Shown one piece after another: positions 33,150 to 42,111 of a stretch of 64,000 bases of DNA. Where the stretch lies: assembly GCF_019039035.1 (NCBI RefSeq), contig NZ_JAHNZT010000008.1, positions 62,001 to 126,000 on the forward strand. Direction: 5' to 3'. This DNA comes from Citreicoccus inhibens (GTDB taxonomy: Bacteria; Myxococcota; Myxococcia; Myxococcales; Myxococcaceae). The position numbers and the translations under genes were made by a program. How positions within the stretch are numbered: position 1 is the first letter of the stretch; each line of letters begins with the position of its first letter. The notes under the pieces were generated by a model. The model saw only the letters and a program-made list of their open reading frames with translations. It searched no databases and was not told the DNA's origin.

Positions 33150-34970
33150 GTGAGCCGCGCGCTGGCCGTGTCCGTGGCCGGGGGCAGTCCGTCCTCCCTT
33201 CCTTCTCGCGCCATCGAAGTGGACGCGGGCATGGCGTTGCCCGTGGCCTTCGGGGGACTTCGGAAGATCCTCCGCGCCTGTGAGGATGCCGCGCCCGAGC
33301 CGGTGCGCGCCCTGGCTCGCGCCCGCCCCGCGGAGTGGAATCGACTCTTCCCGGGCGCCATCGACGGGGCCCCGGACCTCGGCGACCTCGCGCTCAGTCC
33401 CTCCGAGCGGCGGCTGCACCGCGAATCCGAGCAGGTGTTCTGGATCCTCACCGTGGCGGCGCAGGCCATCGTGGCGGCGCTGCGCGCCAGCGGGCGGCCC
33501 CTGGTCATCCACGGCGCGGGAGAGTGCGACCTCGTCAGCCTGCGCGCGGTGATGCGCGCCGCCGAGTGGGGCCGGCTGGAGGGCCTGGAAGGCACGGTGG
33601 TCCTCACGGACTGGAACGTGCGGCGCCCCTACGGCGCCGAGTGCTTCGAGCCCCGCCGTCGCGCCTACCTGGGGGCGCTGTGCGAGCGCATGCGGACGGC
33701 CAGCCCGCAGGGGCTGGGCGTGGTGTCCTCGCGGCAGTTGGAGCCCGCGGTGGACCTGGAGGGGCGCTACCTGCAGCTCGTGGTGGACGCGTCGCTGTCG
33801 CGCGAGGAGCGCGTGGCGGCGGCCATCCTGGCCATCCGCGCCTGCTTCTTCACCTCGAACTACGAGGGCGCGACGCTCGCGGCCGAGCAGGGGCTGGCGC
33901 TGCTGGGGACGGGCGCGGACGGGGCCTCGCCGCAGGGCGTGGCCGCGGCGTGGGAGCGGCTGGACACGGGCTTCGCCACGCCGGCCATCGAGATTGACCG
34001 AGGCAGCCTGGGCGACGGCGACGAGCTGCGGGCGCTCCTGGAGCGCAGCCTGGGCGTGGTGCACGTGTACACCGGCGCGCATGACGAAGCGATGGCGGCG
34101 TTCGGGCGTGGCCTGGAGTGCCGGCTGCCCCCCGAGATGGTGGCGCGGCTGCGGATGTTCCGAGCGCTGACATTGACCAAGCGCTTCGGGCAGCTCCCGA
34201 ACGCGCGCGAAGAGGTGGAGGCGGGGCTGGCCGCGCTGGCCGGCTGCACGAGCGCGGACCGCGCGCTCCAGGAGGGGTGGCTGCGCAACGTGTGCGCGTT
34301 GACGTGGTTCTCCGAGCGCAGGCTGGACAAGGCGCTGGTGGAGGAGAAGCTCGCCATGCGCTGCGTGGGCGACCTGCACGACGCCAGCGCCACGCACCTG
34401 AAGATCAACCTCATCTCCAACGCGAGCTATCTCCAGGAGACGGCGCGGCAGCTCCCGGAGTCCATCGCCACGTGGCGGCGCTTCGAGAAGATCAGCGAGA
34501 ACTGGGGCGTCAACTTCGCCAAGCACCACCGCTACCGGCTCGCGGGCCTGGAGCTGGCGGCGGGTCAGCGAGACGCGGCCGTGACGCACTTCATCGAGGC
34601 CTACGCGGGCGCGGAGCAGCTCCAGGACGCGTTCCACCGGCAGGTCATCGCGGCGGAGCTGGGGCGCTTGTTCCTCGACGAAGGCCGGGCCGCCGAGGCC
34701 GTGGACTGGTTCGCCAAGGCGGAGGAGCAGGCCCGCGCCATCGGCGAGCCGCTCAAGACAGCGGAGAGCGTGGCGGGCCTCGCCGTGGCGGGAGGCCGCT
34801 CGGACTGGAGCGAGGCGGTGCGCTGCGCCCGCGCGAGCAGCACCTGGCCCAAGCAGACGCAGGCGCTGCTGGACGCGCTCGCGAGCGGTGACGCCCAGGC
34901 GGTCCAGGCCGTGCTGCCTCGCGCGCGCACGAAGCTGAACCGTCCGTTCGACTCGGTGACGCTGTACTGA
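33150..34970 (+). CDS. TPR-like helical repeat protein of unknown function
   Basis: A 606-residue cytoplasmic protein with no named family that I can place. Residues about 75-190 include a hydrophobic-then-conserved block (VFWILTVAAQAIVAAL; LVIHGAGECDLVSLRAVMR) that could be a small alpha/beta domain. From about 280 to the end the sequence is a run of Ala/Leu-rich helical hairpins with TPR-like spacing (AMAAFGRGLECRLPPEMVAR; HFIEAYAGAEQLQDAFHRQ; FAKAEEQARAIGEPLKTAES). It starts at GTG 33150, 157 bases after the glycosyltransferase, so it may have its own promoter. It converges with the FAD enzyme gene at 34998. A protein-interaction role is likely; nothing more can be said. Confidence 0.6.
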   Translation: MSRALAVSVAGGSPSSLPSRAIEVDAGMALPVAFGGLRKILRACEDAAPEPVRALARARPAEWNRLFPGAIDGAPDLGDLALSPSERRLHRESEQVFWILTVAAQAIVAALRASGRPLVIHGAGECDLVSLRAVMRAAEWGRLEGLEGTVVLTDWNVRRPYGAECFEPRRRAYLGALCERMRTASPQGLGVVSSRQLEPAVDLEGRYLQLVVDASLSREERVAAAILAIRACFFTSNYEGATLAAEQGLALLGTGADGASPQGVAAAWERLDTGFATPAIEIDRGSLGDGDELRALLERSLGVVHVYTGAHDEAMAAFGRGLECRLPPEMVARLRMFRALTLTKRFGQLPNAREEVEAGLAALAGCTSADRALQEGWLRNVCALTWFSERRLDKALVEEKLAMRCVGDLHDASATHLKINLISNASYLQETARQLPESIATWRRFEKISENWGVNFAKHHRYRLAGLELAAGQRDAAVTHFIEAYAGAEQLQDAFHRQVIAAELGRLFLDEGRAAEAVDWFAKAEEQARAIGEPLKTAESVAGLAVAGGRSDWSEAVRCARASSTWPKQTQALLDALASGDAQAVQAVLPRARTKLNRPFDSVTLY

Positions 34971-34974
34971 GGCC

Positions 34975-34992
34975 GCGGGGCGCGGACCCCGC
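34975..34992. terminator. GC hairpin between convergent genes
   Basis: GCGGGG-CGCGGA-CCCCGC forms a six-base stem with a six-base loop in the 27-base gap between the converging TPR-like and FAD-enzyme genes. It could end transcription from both sides. No T-run follows, as is common in very GC-rich genomes, so the call stays tentative. Confidence 0.35.
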
Positions 34993-34997
34993 CGCGC

Positions 34998-36086
34998 TCA
35001 GCCCGCGAGCCGCGCGGGATCGAACGGGGCCGCGATTTCACTGCGGCCCTGCGTGATGAGGTCCACCAGGGCGACGGCCGCCAGCGCGCCGGTGAGGATG
35101 CCCTGGCCCCCCAGCCCCGTCGCGACGTACGTCTGGCGCATGCCGGGGAAGCGCCCCAGGTAGGGACGGCCATCGGGCGTCGCGGCGCGCAGCCCGGCCC
35201 AGGCGCGCACGAAGCGGGCCTCGCGCAGTCGGGGCGCCAGCTTGGCCACGGTGGCGCTCAGGTGCAGCAGCCCCGCGGGCGTCACCTGCTCGACGAAGCC
35301 CGCGTCCTCCTCGGTGGCGCCCACGACAATCTCGCCCGCGCGCCACGGCGCCAGGTACGTGGAGCCCGAGACGACCCGCGACAGCTTCAAGCCCGGGGCG
35401 TGCACCACCAGCATCTGCCCGCGCAGGGGCTTGAGCGGCAGCCCCGGCACGCCCGGAATCTTCGTGGACCAGGGGCCCGCGGCGACCAGCACGTGCTCCG
35501 CGCTCAGCACGTCGCGGTCCGTCTGCAGGTGGACCCGGCCGTGCTGTTCCGACAGCGAGCGCCCGGACTCACCGAGCCGCAGGCGGACGCCCGCGCGCAG
35601 GGCCTCGTGCAGGAGCGCGTTCAGGTAGCCCTCGGTGTCCACCATGTGGCCGTGCTCGGACACGAAGGCGCCGAGCAGCGGCGTGCCCTCCAGCGCCGGC
35701 TCCAGCTCGGCCAGCTTCACCGCGTCCACCCAGGTGCCCAGGCCCTCGACGTCGCGCGCGGCGGACTCGGCCAGCGCGTCACGGCTCTTCGAGTCCGGCG
35801 TCACGCGGAGGATGCCCTGCCCTCGTCGAAGCTGCGCGCTGTCTGGCAGCGTGGCCAGCTCTTCGGCGAGCAGCATGCGGCCCGCCCGGGCGAAGGCGAG
35901 CATGGGCCCATCATCGAACAAGCGGATGGAGGGGATGGCCACCCCGGCCGCCGCGCGCGAGCCCCGGCCTCCGGGCTCCACCGCGTCCAGGACGGTGACG
36001 CGAGCGCCCAGGGCCGCGAGCCGCCGCGCGGCCGACAGTCCCACGACGCCCGCGCCCAGGATGACGACGTCGGTTCCTCGCTCCAT
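34998..36086 (-). CDS. FAD-dependent amine oxidase, glycine oxidase (ThiO)-like
   Basis: A 362-residue DAO-family flavoenzyme. The N-terminal FAD-binding motif is VVILGAGVVGLSAARRL (about 7-23) followed by VTVLDAVEPGGRGS. Later family blocks are HMVDTEGYLNALLHEAL (about 147), VLVAAGPWSTKI, PLRGQMLVV, and the C-terminal RAWAGLRAATPDGRPYLG with ATGLGGQGILTGA (about 295-335). The length and C-terminal pattern resemble glycine oxidases that supply dehydroglycine for thiamin thiazole synthesis. No other thi gene is adjacent, so a different amine substrate is possible. The gene stands alone, 46 bases upstream of a YeeE-like gene that ends before it in the same direction. Confidence 0.75.
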   Translation of the reverse strand: MERGTDVVILGAGVVGLSAARRLAALGARVTVLDAVEPGGRGSRAAAGVAIPSIRLFDDGPMLAFARAGRMLLAEELATLPDSAQLRRGQGILRVTPDSKSRDALAESAARDVEGLGTWVDAVKLAELEPALEGTPLLGAFVSEHGHMVDTEGYLNALLHEALRAGVRLRLGESGRSLSEQHGRVHLQTDRDVLSAEHVLVAAGPWSTKIPGVPGLPLKPLRGQMLVVHAPGLKLSRVVSGSTYLAPWRAGEIVVGATEEDAGFVEQVTPAGLLHLSATVAKLAPRLREARFVRAWAGLRAATPDGRPYLGRFPGMRQTYVATGLGGQGILTGALAAVALVDLITQGRSEIAAPFDPARLAG

Positions 36087-36131
36087 TCGGTCCGGCCCTC
36101 GTCCCGCGGTGCCCCTCCGTGGGGCACGCGC

Positions 36132-36584
36132 TCAGGACGAGGACGTTACCAGTCCGGCCGCGCGGCGCGCGCGCATCCCCTCCACGAGCCGGAAGAGGAG
36201 CATGCCTCCGAGCATGGACGCGCCGAACAGGAGCGCCGTCCGCGTTCCCGAGGCCAGCGACACCAGCGCGGGCCCCGGGCAGTAACCCGCGAGGCCCCAG
36301 CCCACCCCGAACAGCGCGGCGCCGCCCACCAGCCGCGCGTCCACCCGCGCCTTGGAGCGCGCCGGGAACTCCGAGGCGAGCACCGGCGAGCGACGCCGCC
36401 GGATGAGCCACTGGAGGGGCGCATGCACCGCCAGCGCGCCGCCCATCACGAACGCGAGCGACGGGTCCCACGCGCCCGAGAAGTCCAGGAAGCCCACCAC
36501 CTTGGCGGGGTCCGTCATGCCCCCCAGGCCCAGGCCCAGTGCGAAGAGCAGCCCCGCGAGCGCCGCCATGAGTCCGGCCTTCAT
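36132..36584 (-). CDS. YeeE/YedE-family membrane protein, half 2 (DUF6691-like)
   Basis: A 150-residue inner-membrane protein with about four hydrophobic segments. The motifs [19 protein letters not shown] and [19 protein letters not shown] are typical of the short YeeE/YedE partner that carries the GYCPGPA cysteine loop. Relatives of this family move thiosulfate or related sulfur species across the membrane. The ATG overlaps the stop of the companion half by ATGA, so the two are co-translated and probably form one transporter from two halves. It closes a five-gene sulfur operon. The exact substrate is not determined here. Confidence 0.82.
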   Translation of the reverse strand: MKAGLMAALAGLLFALGLGLGGMTDPAKVVGFLDFSGAWDPSLAFVMGGALAVHAPLQWLIRRRRSPVLASEFPARSKARVDARLVGGAALFGVGWGLAGYCPGPALVSLASGTRTALLFGASMLGGMLLFRLVEGMRARRAAGLVTSSS

Positions 36585-37006
36585 GCCGCACCTCCCAGGA
36601 CGTGACGCACGACGAAGACGGTGAGCGCCCCGGCGGCCATGAACGTCATCGTGGCCGCCAGCGAGCGCGGAGCACCATGGGCCAGGCCGCAGACACCGTG
36701 GCCGCTGGTGCAGCCATTGCCCAGCCGCGTGCCGAAGCCCACGAGCAGGCCCGCGGCCACCGGAAGCATCGCGCCCGAAACAATGGGCGCGCCCAGCAAC
36801 CCCGGCGCGAGCGAGCGCAAGAGGAGCCCACCCGCGACGAGTCCTCCGACAAAGGCCGCGCGCCAGCCCCATTCGCCCGCGACCGGCGCGAGCAGTCCTC
36901 CGGTGATGCCGCTGATGCCAGCGGTCCGGCCGTTGAACAGCAGCAGGAGCGAGGCGGAGAGGCCAATGAGGGCCCCGCCCGCGAGCGCGGCGAGAAACGG
37001 ATGCAT
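36581..37006 (-). CDS. YeeE/YedE-family membrane protein, half 1
   Basis: A 141-residue membrane protein with about four hydrophobic segments. It carries the family cysteine motif [18 protein letters not shown] (about 75-92) and an N-terminal [21 protein letters not shown] start at the ATG at 37006, which has a GAGG site ten bases before it, rather than at the in-frame TTG at 37033. Together with the second half it makes a YeeE/YedE-type sulfur transporter. It lies 45 bases after the TauE/SafE gene in the same direction. Confidence 0.82.
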   Translation of the reverse strand: MHPFLAALAGGALIGLSASLLLLFNGRTAGISGITGGLLAPVAGEWGWRAAFVGGLVAGGLLLRSLAPGLLGAPIVSGAMLPVAAGLLVGFGTRLGNGCTSGHGVCGLAHGAPRSLAATMTFMAAGALTVFVVRHVLGGAA

Positions 37007-37051
37007 GAAGGTGAATCCTCGAAGAAGTGACAAGGGAGAGCCTCGCGCGTC

Positions 37052-37900
37052 TCAGCGCGAGGGGACAGTGGAGGATGCCGCGGCGGCCGGCGCGGGCGCG
37101 GTGGCGGTGACCGGCTGAGCTCCGCCCAGTCGCGCCAGCGTGTCGCGGTTCTTCATCAAGATGCCCGCGCCCATCACCACCAGGAACACGGAGAACGCGC
37201 GCTTGAGCGACGCCTGGGACACGAAGTGGGACGCCCATGTGCCCACGAGGATTCCCACCACCGCGACCGCGGTGAAGCCGGCCAGATAGCCCCAGGGCAC
37301 CACCACGTGCCCGAGGTAGCCCGCGAAGCCGACGAACGAGTTGAGCGCGATGACGAGCAGGCTCGTGCCCACCGCCTGCTTCATGGGCAGGCCGAGCAGC
37401 AGCACGAGCGTGGGGACGATGAGGAAGCCGCCCCCCACCCCCACCAGCCCCGTGATGGAGCCCACGCCCAGCGCGGACAGGACCAGGAGCGGGATGTTGC
37501 CCGGGCGTCCGCCCTCGGCGCGCTCCGCGCCCTGGGCGGCGTCCGCGCGGCTGTTGCGGAACATGAAGAACGCGGCCACCAGCATGATGATGGCGAAGAG
37601 GACGAGTTGGAGGACGCCCGGTACGTGCACGGAGAACCTCGCGCCCGCGTAGGTGCCCGCCATGGTCAGCGCGGCGAAGGGCAGCGAGGCCCGCAGCCGG
37701 ACGTTGCCCTTGCGCCAGTGGCTGGCGGCGCCCACCAGGCTCGTCATCCCCACCACGGCCAGGCCCATCGCGATGGACTGCTTGGGGTCGAACCCCAGCA
37801 CGTACACGAGGATGGGCACCGTGAGGATGGAGCCGCCACCGCCCAACAATCCGAGCGACAGGCCGATGAGCGCCGCGAGGGTGAATCCCAGAAGAGGCAT
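37052..37900 (-). CDS. TauE/SafE-family sulfite/anion exporter
   Basis: A 282-residue membrane protein with about eight hydrophobic segments arranged as two repeats. The duplicated TauE/SafE signature appears as LGLLGGGGSILTVPILVYVL (about 17-36) and GLVGVGGGFLIVPTLVLLL (about 160-178). An in-frame upstream extension exists, but the ATG at 37900 gives a normal N-terminus (PLLGFTLAALIGLSLG). Relatives export sulfite or other sulfur oxyanions. It begins seven bases after the rhodanese stop, and the operon includes a persulfide dioxygenase that releases sulfite, which fits sulfite export. A short Ala/Pro-rich C-terminal tail is present. Confidence 0.83.
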   Translation of the reverse strand: MPLLGFTLAALIGLSLGLLGGGGSILTVPILVYVLGFDPKQSIAMGLAVVGMTSLVGAASHWRKGNVRLRASLPFAALTMAGTYAGARFSVHVPGVLQLVLFAIIMLVAAFFMFRNSRADAAQGAERAEGGRPGNIPLLVLSALGVGSITGLVGVGGGFLIVPTLVLLLGLPMKQAVGTSLLVIALNSFVGFAGYLGHVVVPWGYLAGFTAVAVVGILVGTWASHFVSQASLKRAFSVFLVVMGAGILMKNRDTLARLGGAQPVTATAPAPAAAASSTVPSR

Positions 37901-37907
37901 GACGAAC

Positions 37908-38216
37908 TCAGGAGGACTCGCGCACGGCGAGCATGCCGCCGGCGAGGTTGTACAGCGAAACAAAGCCCTGGGCGGCCAACACCCGCGCGGCGCTCACCGA
38001 GCGCTTGCCAGAGCGACAGATGAGCAGGAGCGGTGCGTCCCGCCGCCATGAGGCCGCCGCGGACTCCAGCGTCCCCAGCGGGACGAGCTCCGCGCCGGGC
38101 AGATGGCCCAGCGGGCCCACGAACTCGTCCGGCTCGCGCACGTCGATGCGGCGGACCTCGGGGCCCAGCGTTCCGAGTTGGGCGGGGGTGACGTCTTGGT
38201 AGAGAGCGGTCGTCAT
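37908..38216 (-). CDS. Single-domain rhodanese
   Basis: A 102-residue rhodanese. It has IDVREPDEF (about 24-32), GHLPGAELVPLGTL, and the active-site loop LLICRSGKRSVSAARVL with catalytic Cys67. The end is GFVSLYNLAGGMLAV. I start at ATG 38216 (MTTALYQDV); an in-frame extension upstream adds a non-conserved stretch. Such enzymes transfer sulfane sulfur between thiols and persulfides. It lies eight bases downstream of the metallo-hydrolase-fold dioxygenase, and this pair is a known combination in sulfide detoxification. Confidence 0.85.
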   Translation of the reverse strand: MTTALYQDVTPAQLGTLGPEVRRIDVREPDEFVGPLGHLPGAELVPLGTLESAAASWRRDAPLLLICRSGKRSVSAARVLAAQGFVSLYNLAGGMLAVRESS

Positions 38217-38224
38217 GGGCGCAC

Positions 38225-38926
38225 TCACGGGGAAGGCGGCGTGGAAGGAAGGCGTCCACACTCGCGATTGGCGGGAACGGCCAGGTGGATCTTCTTGGGG
38301 TTGGGGAGCCGCAGGTTCTCCATCACCTGGATGAAGTCCTCGCGGCTCTTTCCCGCCAGCCGAGGGTTGTGCTGCTTCTCCTCGGCGATGCTCGTCGCCG
38401 TGTGGCCTTGATAGTCGTGGCCCGGGAAGACGAGCGTGTCATCCGGCAGCGCGAAGAGCACGCGGGTGATGGAGTCGTGGAGCTGGCCCGCGTTGCCGTT
38501 CTGGAAGTCGGTGCGTCCGTTGCTGCGCACGAGCAGCGCGTCGCCGGTGAACACGCGGTCGCCCAGGAGATAGCTGACGCTGTCGTCGGTGTGGCCCGGC
38601 GTCGCGAGCACCTGGAACGACAGCGCTCCCACTCGGAGGGTGTCACCGTGCTTGACGTGGCGGTTGGCGCAGGGCGCGCCCCCGTCCCCGCCCACCACCT
38701 CGCAGCCCGTGCGCTCGCGCAGCACGCCGGATGCGGTGACGTGGTCGGCGTGGACGTGGGTATCCAAGACGTGGGTCAGCTTCAGCCCCAGCTCGGACAC
38801 GCGGCGCAGGTCGCGCTCCACCTGCTCGAGCACGGGGTCGATGAGGACGGCCTGGCGTGAGAGCGGATCCCCGATGAGATAGGTGTAGGTAGAAGACTCG
38901 GTGTCAAAGAGTTGGCGAAAAATCAT
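38225..38926 (-). CDS. Persulfide dioxygenase, metallo-beta-lactamase fold (ETHE1/Blh-like)
   Basis: A 233-residue MBL-fold enzyme. The family residues are clear: THVHADH (His57, His59, Asp61, His62), LATPGHTDDSVSYLLGDRV and VFTGDALLV, and FPGHDYQGHTATS late in the chain. The RTDFQNG block matches ETHE1/Blh persulfide dioxygenases, which oxidise glutathione persulfide to sulfite. A GGAGG site lies eight bases before the ATG. It is the first gene of the sulfur operon. The BigR-type repressor usually seen with this enzyme is absent. The divergent neighbour is an ECF sigma factor across an 89-base gap. Confidence 0.87.
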   Translation of the reverse strand: MIFRQLFDTESSTYTYLIGDPLSRQAVLIDPVLEQVERDLRRVSELGLKLTHVLDTHVHADHVTASGVLRERTGCEVVGGDGGAPCANRHVKHGDTLRVGALSFQVLATPGHTDDSVSYLLGDRVFTGDALLVRSNGRTDFQNGNAGQLHDSITRVLFALPDDTLVFPGHDYQGHTATSIAEEKQHNPRLAGKSREDFIQVMENLRLPNPKKIHLAVPANRECGRLPSTPPSP

Positions 38927-39015
38927 TCCAGGAACCTCCGACCCGTGAGAGCCAGAGCGGCCGGAAAAGGATTCACCCCGGGGCGCGGCGCCCCCAGACT
39001 TCGAGGCGACAGGGC

Positions 39016-39825
39016 ATGGGCGACAAGAGCGACATGGAGCTGGTGAAGGCCGCGAAGGCGGGGGACACGCGGGCGCTCGAGGAGCTGCTCAGCCGGCACG
39101 AGAAGCAGGTGTACCGCTTCGGCCTGCGCATGTGCGGCTCGGAGGAGCAGGCGCGCGAGGTGCTCCAGGAGACGCTGCTGGCCGCCTTCCAGGGCATCCA
39201 CGCGTTCCGCGGCGAGGCCGAGCTGTCCACGTGGCTCTACCAGGTCGCTCGCACGCACTGCCTGCGGGCCCGCCGGCAGCGCGCCGGTGCCCCCGTGGAG
39301 CACGAGCCCTTGGATGCGCCCGGGGCCCAGCACGTGCCCTCGTCCGAGCGCACACCGGACGAGGCCTCGCACGCGCGGCAGCTCGGCGAGGTGCTGCACA
39401 CGGCCATCCTCGCGCTGCCGGACACCTACCGCGAGGCGCTCATCCTGCGTGACGTGGAGGGGCTGAGCGCCGAGGAGGCCGCGCGCGTGGTGGGCATCGA
39501 GGTGCGGGCGCTCAAGAGCCGCCTGCACCGCGCGCGCAACCAGCTGCGCGAGGACCTGACCACGCTCCTCGGAGAGAGCACCGTGGACACCGGTAACGGC
39601 TGTCCCGAGCTGGCCCACGTGCTCGCGCAGGACGCCGCGGGGGACATCGACCAGGCCACCTGCGTCCGCCTGGAGGAGCACCTCGCCACCTGTCCCAACT
39701 GCTCGGACGCATGTGACTCGCTCCAGCGCACGGTGTCGTTGTGTCGTCGCATCCCCGGGGACGCCGTGCCCGCGCCGGTCCGCGCCGCGGTGAGGCAGGC
39801 CCTCACCCGCGCCCTGACGCCCTGA
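39016..39825 (+). CDS. ECF sigma factor with fused C-terminal zinc-finger (anti-sigma-like) domain
   Basis: A 269-residue sigma-70 family ECF factor. Sigma-2 occupies about 20-90 (LLSRHEKQVYRFGLRMCG; FRGEAELSTWLYQVARTHCL) and sigma-4 about 130-185 (ALPDTYREALILRDVEGLSAEEAARVV in shorter pieces). After residue 195 there is an extra domain with His222, Cys226, Cys229 and Cys233 in a H-x3-C-x2-C arrangement typical of zf-HC2/anti-sigma zinc domains. A normal ECF factor ends near 190, so a zinc sensor or self-inhibitory tail is fused on. It is divergent from the sulfur operon, so redox or sulfur stress control is a possible link, though unproven. It ends six bases before the stop of the convergent LanB-like gene. 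Confidence 0.8.
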   Translation: MGDKSDMELVKAAKAGDTRALEELLSRHEKQVYRFGLRMCGSEEQAREVLQETLLAAFQGIHAFRGEAELSTWLYQVARTHCLRARRQRAGAPVEHEPLDAPGAQHVPSSERTPDEASHARQLGEVLHTAILALPDTYREALILRDVEGLSAEEAARVVGIEVRALKSRLHRARNQLREDLTTLLGESTVDTGNGCPELAHVLAQDAAGDIDQATCVRLEEHLATCPNCSDACDSLQRTVSLCRRIPGDAVPAPVRAAVRQALTRALTP

Positions 39826-39831
39826 CTCGCG

Positions 39832-42111
39832 CTATGCGCGGGTGAACTGCATGCGCAGCTCGCAGGTGTAGCGCCCGCGCTCATCCTTCAGCCACAGCTG
39901 CTCCGGCGCGGGATACATCTCCTCCAGCGACAGGCGCTCCGCCTCCCGCGCCAGATGCGACAACAGGTCCAGCGCGAACGGGCTCGCCGTGTCGATGAGG
40001 TACGGCTTGCGCTCCTTCGACGTGCGCATGAAGACGAAGCGCGGCCACCCCTTGGCGCGACGCTCACGCTGCACCGCGAGGAAGAGGTCGAACCCCGTCA
40101 CCTTCGCGAGCCGTTCCGCGGGCAACTCCCAACGCTCGCGCTGGTACACGGCGCCCCCCACGCTCAGTCTCGGCAGGTGGCTGCCGGACGTGCGCAGCGG
40201 CGCGTGCAGCACCTGCGGATGCGCCAACGCCGCGAACGGCGGGTACGAGGAGAAGTCGTCCAGCGGCATGTAGAGCCAGAGCCGCTCGCCCTTCCCGTCC
40301 ACGAGCACCGGGCCCTCGCGCGTCGGCAGCACCTTCACCGCCGCCGGCGTCAGCGCGCCCTCCTCCACGTCCAGCACGTCCGACACCGAGTACAAGAGGC
40401 GCCGGCCCGGGAACACATAGAAGCCCTTGTTGCGCCGGCGAATGGCCATGCCCACCAGCCCCTTCGCCGCGGGGTCTGCCTTCAGCCAGCGCTCCGCCAC
40501 CGCAGCATAGCGCGCGCGGTCCGGATAGAAGGCGCCCAGCCAGCTCCACAGCAGGAGGTGGTGGTGCACGCGCGCGAGCATCACCTCGAAGCCCTCGCCC
40601 TCCTTCTTCGCGAGGCACACGTCCGGCAGCGCATAGCGGCCTCCCGGCGCGGAGGTGCCCAGGAAGTCCACCGGCAGCGTGCGCGCGCGGGCGGCGTCCT
40701 CCTCCAGCATCACCGGCGGCACCGGCGAGAAGCGGCTGCCGGCCACGTTGTCCGGGCGCAGGCGCACCGCGTAGTCGAGGAAGTCCACCGGGCGCTCATC
40801 CGGGCCCAGCGCGTCGCGCACTTGCTCGCGGAAGCCGCGCTGCACCCGCTCGCCATACGCCGCGGACAACGCGAGGGGAGCCGACAGCGCGGTCTCCAGC
40901 GCCTCCGTGAAGCGCTGGCCGAAGCGCAGGCGGAACGGGGAGCTGGCCTCTTCGTAGATGACCAGGCGGTCCGCGTAGACCTGTCCTTCACCTCGGCGCG
41001 CGGGCTTGCCGGTCACCTCGGTGAAGCGGGCCTCCAGGCGCGGCAACAGCCCGCGCCGTCCCGTCAGGTCCGCCGATTGGAACTCGCTTCGCAGGTGCTC
41101 CAGTCCGTCCAGTCGCTCCAGCCAGCGCGTCCGGGCCTCGGACTCGGGCAGCGCGGCCACCGAGGCGCGGACGCTCTCGAAGGTGCCGAAGTCGTTCGGC
41201 TGGAAGGCCAGGCCCCACAACAGCAGCGCGCCCTTCACGAGCGGAATCGCGAGCCGCTCCACCGCCTCCGCCGCGACGCCCAGCACCTTCGCGGCCTGCG
41301 TGGGCGTCGGATGCTCGCGCAGCACGGCGAGCAAGGCCTCGGCCTCTTGCGAGAGCGGGACATCCAGCCCCAGCGGCGCGCAGACCGCTCGACCCGGCGT
41401 GAGCGTGAAAACGGGGTTGAGGCGCAGCGGCAGATGCGGGCGCAGGGTCCGCTCACGGCCCACCGCGCGCGCCAGCTCCGTCACGGCCCAGAACGAGAAG
41501 AACGTGCGCCGGCGCGTGTCCCCGCTCGGCACGGTGCGCACATCGAACGCGTCCTCGGACGTGCGCTCCCCGTAGGAGATGGGGCCGAAGAAGCTGGTCG
41601 TCTCGTTCTTCGCGCAGAAGCGCTGCAGGTACGTGTACACCTGCCGCTCCACGCGGCGCGCATCGGACGTGTCGGGGCGCGCATCTCCGCTCAGGTAGCG
41701 GCGCCACACGTTGTCGAACATGGCCGGGCTGGAGAGGAACACCGCCTCCTGGATGCCCGCGTCCCCTGCCCGCTCGCGCAGCCGCGCGCGCAGCCCCTGG
41801 CGCTCCTCGGCATAGCGCGCTTGGAGGGCGGCGCGCTGCTCCCGATGCCGCACGAGCGCGGCCTGGAGCTCCGGCCCCACGCGCAGCTTGCGCGCCGGCT
41901 CACGGCCCTGCGCCAGCGCCTCGCGCAGCGCGTTCGCATCCGCCTCCGACGCCTCGGCGCGCACCGCGTCCACGAGCGCGTGCTCGACGTCCAGCAGCCG
42001 CGCGGCCTCGGCCTGGAGCGCCGAGGACAGGCCGAGCGCCTCCAGCCAGTCGAAGGGAAAGCCCGCGTGCCGCAGCACGAACACGTCGCCCAGCGTCCAG
42101 CGCTCGCTCAT
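39832..42111 (-). CDS. LanB-like enzyme, glutamylation domain only (second copy)
   Basis: A 759-residue member of the lantibiotic dehydratase N-terminal family. The core reads VFLSSPAMFDNVWRRYL, then QVYTYLQRFCAKNETTSFFG (about 145-180), the counterpart of the LanB Y..R.C.k.tPFG block. The C-terminal part has GGAVYQRERWELP, FMRTSKERKPYLID and PEQLWLKDERGRYTCELRMQF. It ends there without the SpaB_C-type elimination domain found in full LanB enzymes of about 1000 residues. LanB enzymes without that domain include peptide aminoacyl-tRNA ligases (PEARLs), which add amino acids to peptides. The ATG overlaps the preceding stop (ATGA), so it is coupled to the genes upstream. Substrate unknown. Confidence 0.75.
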   Translation of the reverse strand: MSERWTLGDVFVLRHAGFPFDWLEALGLSSALQAEAARLLDVEHALVDAVRAEASEADANALREALAQGREPARKLRVGPELQAALVRHREQRAALQARYAEERQGLRARLRERAGDAGIQEAVFLSSPAMFDNVWRRYLSGDARPDTSDARRVERQVYTYLQRFCAKNETTSFFGPISYGERTSEDAFDVRTVPSGDTRRRTFFSFWAVTELARAVGRERTLRPHLPLRLNPVFTLTPGRAVCAPLGLDVPLSQEAEALLAVLREHPTPTQAAKVLGVAAEAVERLAIPLVKGALLLWGLAFQPNDFGTFESVRASVAALPESEARTRWLERLDGLEHLRSEFQSADLTGRRGLLPRLEARFTEVTGKPARRGEGQVYADRLVIYEEASSPFRLRFGQRFTEALETALSAPLALSAAYGERVQRGFREQVRDALGPDERPVDFLDYAVRLRPDNVAGSRFSPVPPVMLEEDAARARTLPVDFLGTSAPGGRYALPDVCLAKKEGEGFEVMLARVHHHLLLWSWLGAFYPDRARYAAVAERWLKADPAAKGLVGMAIRRRNKGFYVFPGRRLLYSVSDVLDVEEGALTPAAVKVLPTREGPVLVDGKGERLWLYMPLDDFSSYPPFAALAHPQVLHAPLRTSGSHLPRLSVGGAVYQRERWELPAERLAKVTGFDLFLAVQRERRAKGWPRFVFMRTSKERKPYLIDTASPFALDLLSHLAREAERLSLEEMYPAPEQLWLKDERGRYTCELRMQFTRA

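Noticed and set aside
37007-37033. TTG start for the YeeE/YedE half at 37033
   Set aside because: An ATG at 37006 has a GAGG site and starts the first hydrophobic segment.
38977-38995. GGGGCGC-G-GCGCCCC palindrome between the sulfur operon and the sigma factor
   Set aside because: It is a GC-only dyad with a one-base loop, likely common by chance in a 70% GC genome.
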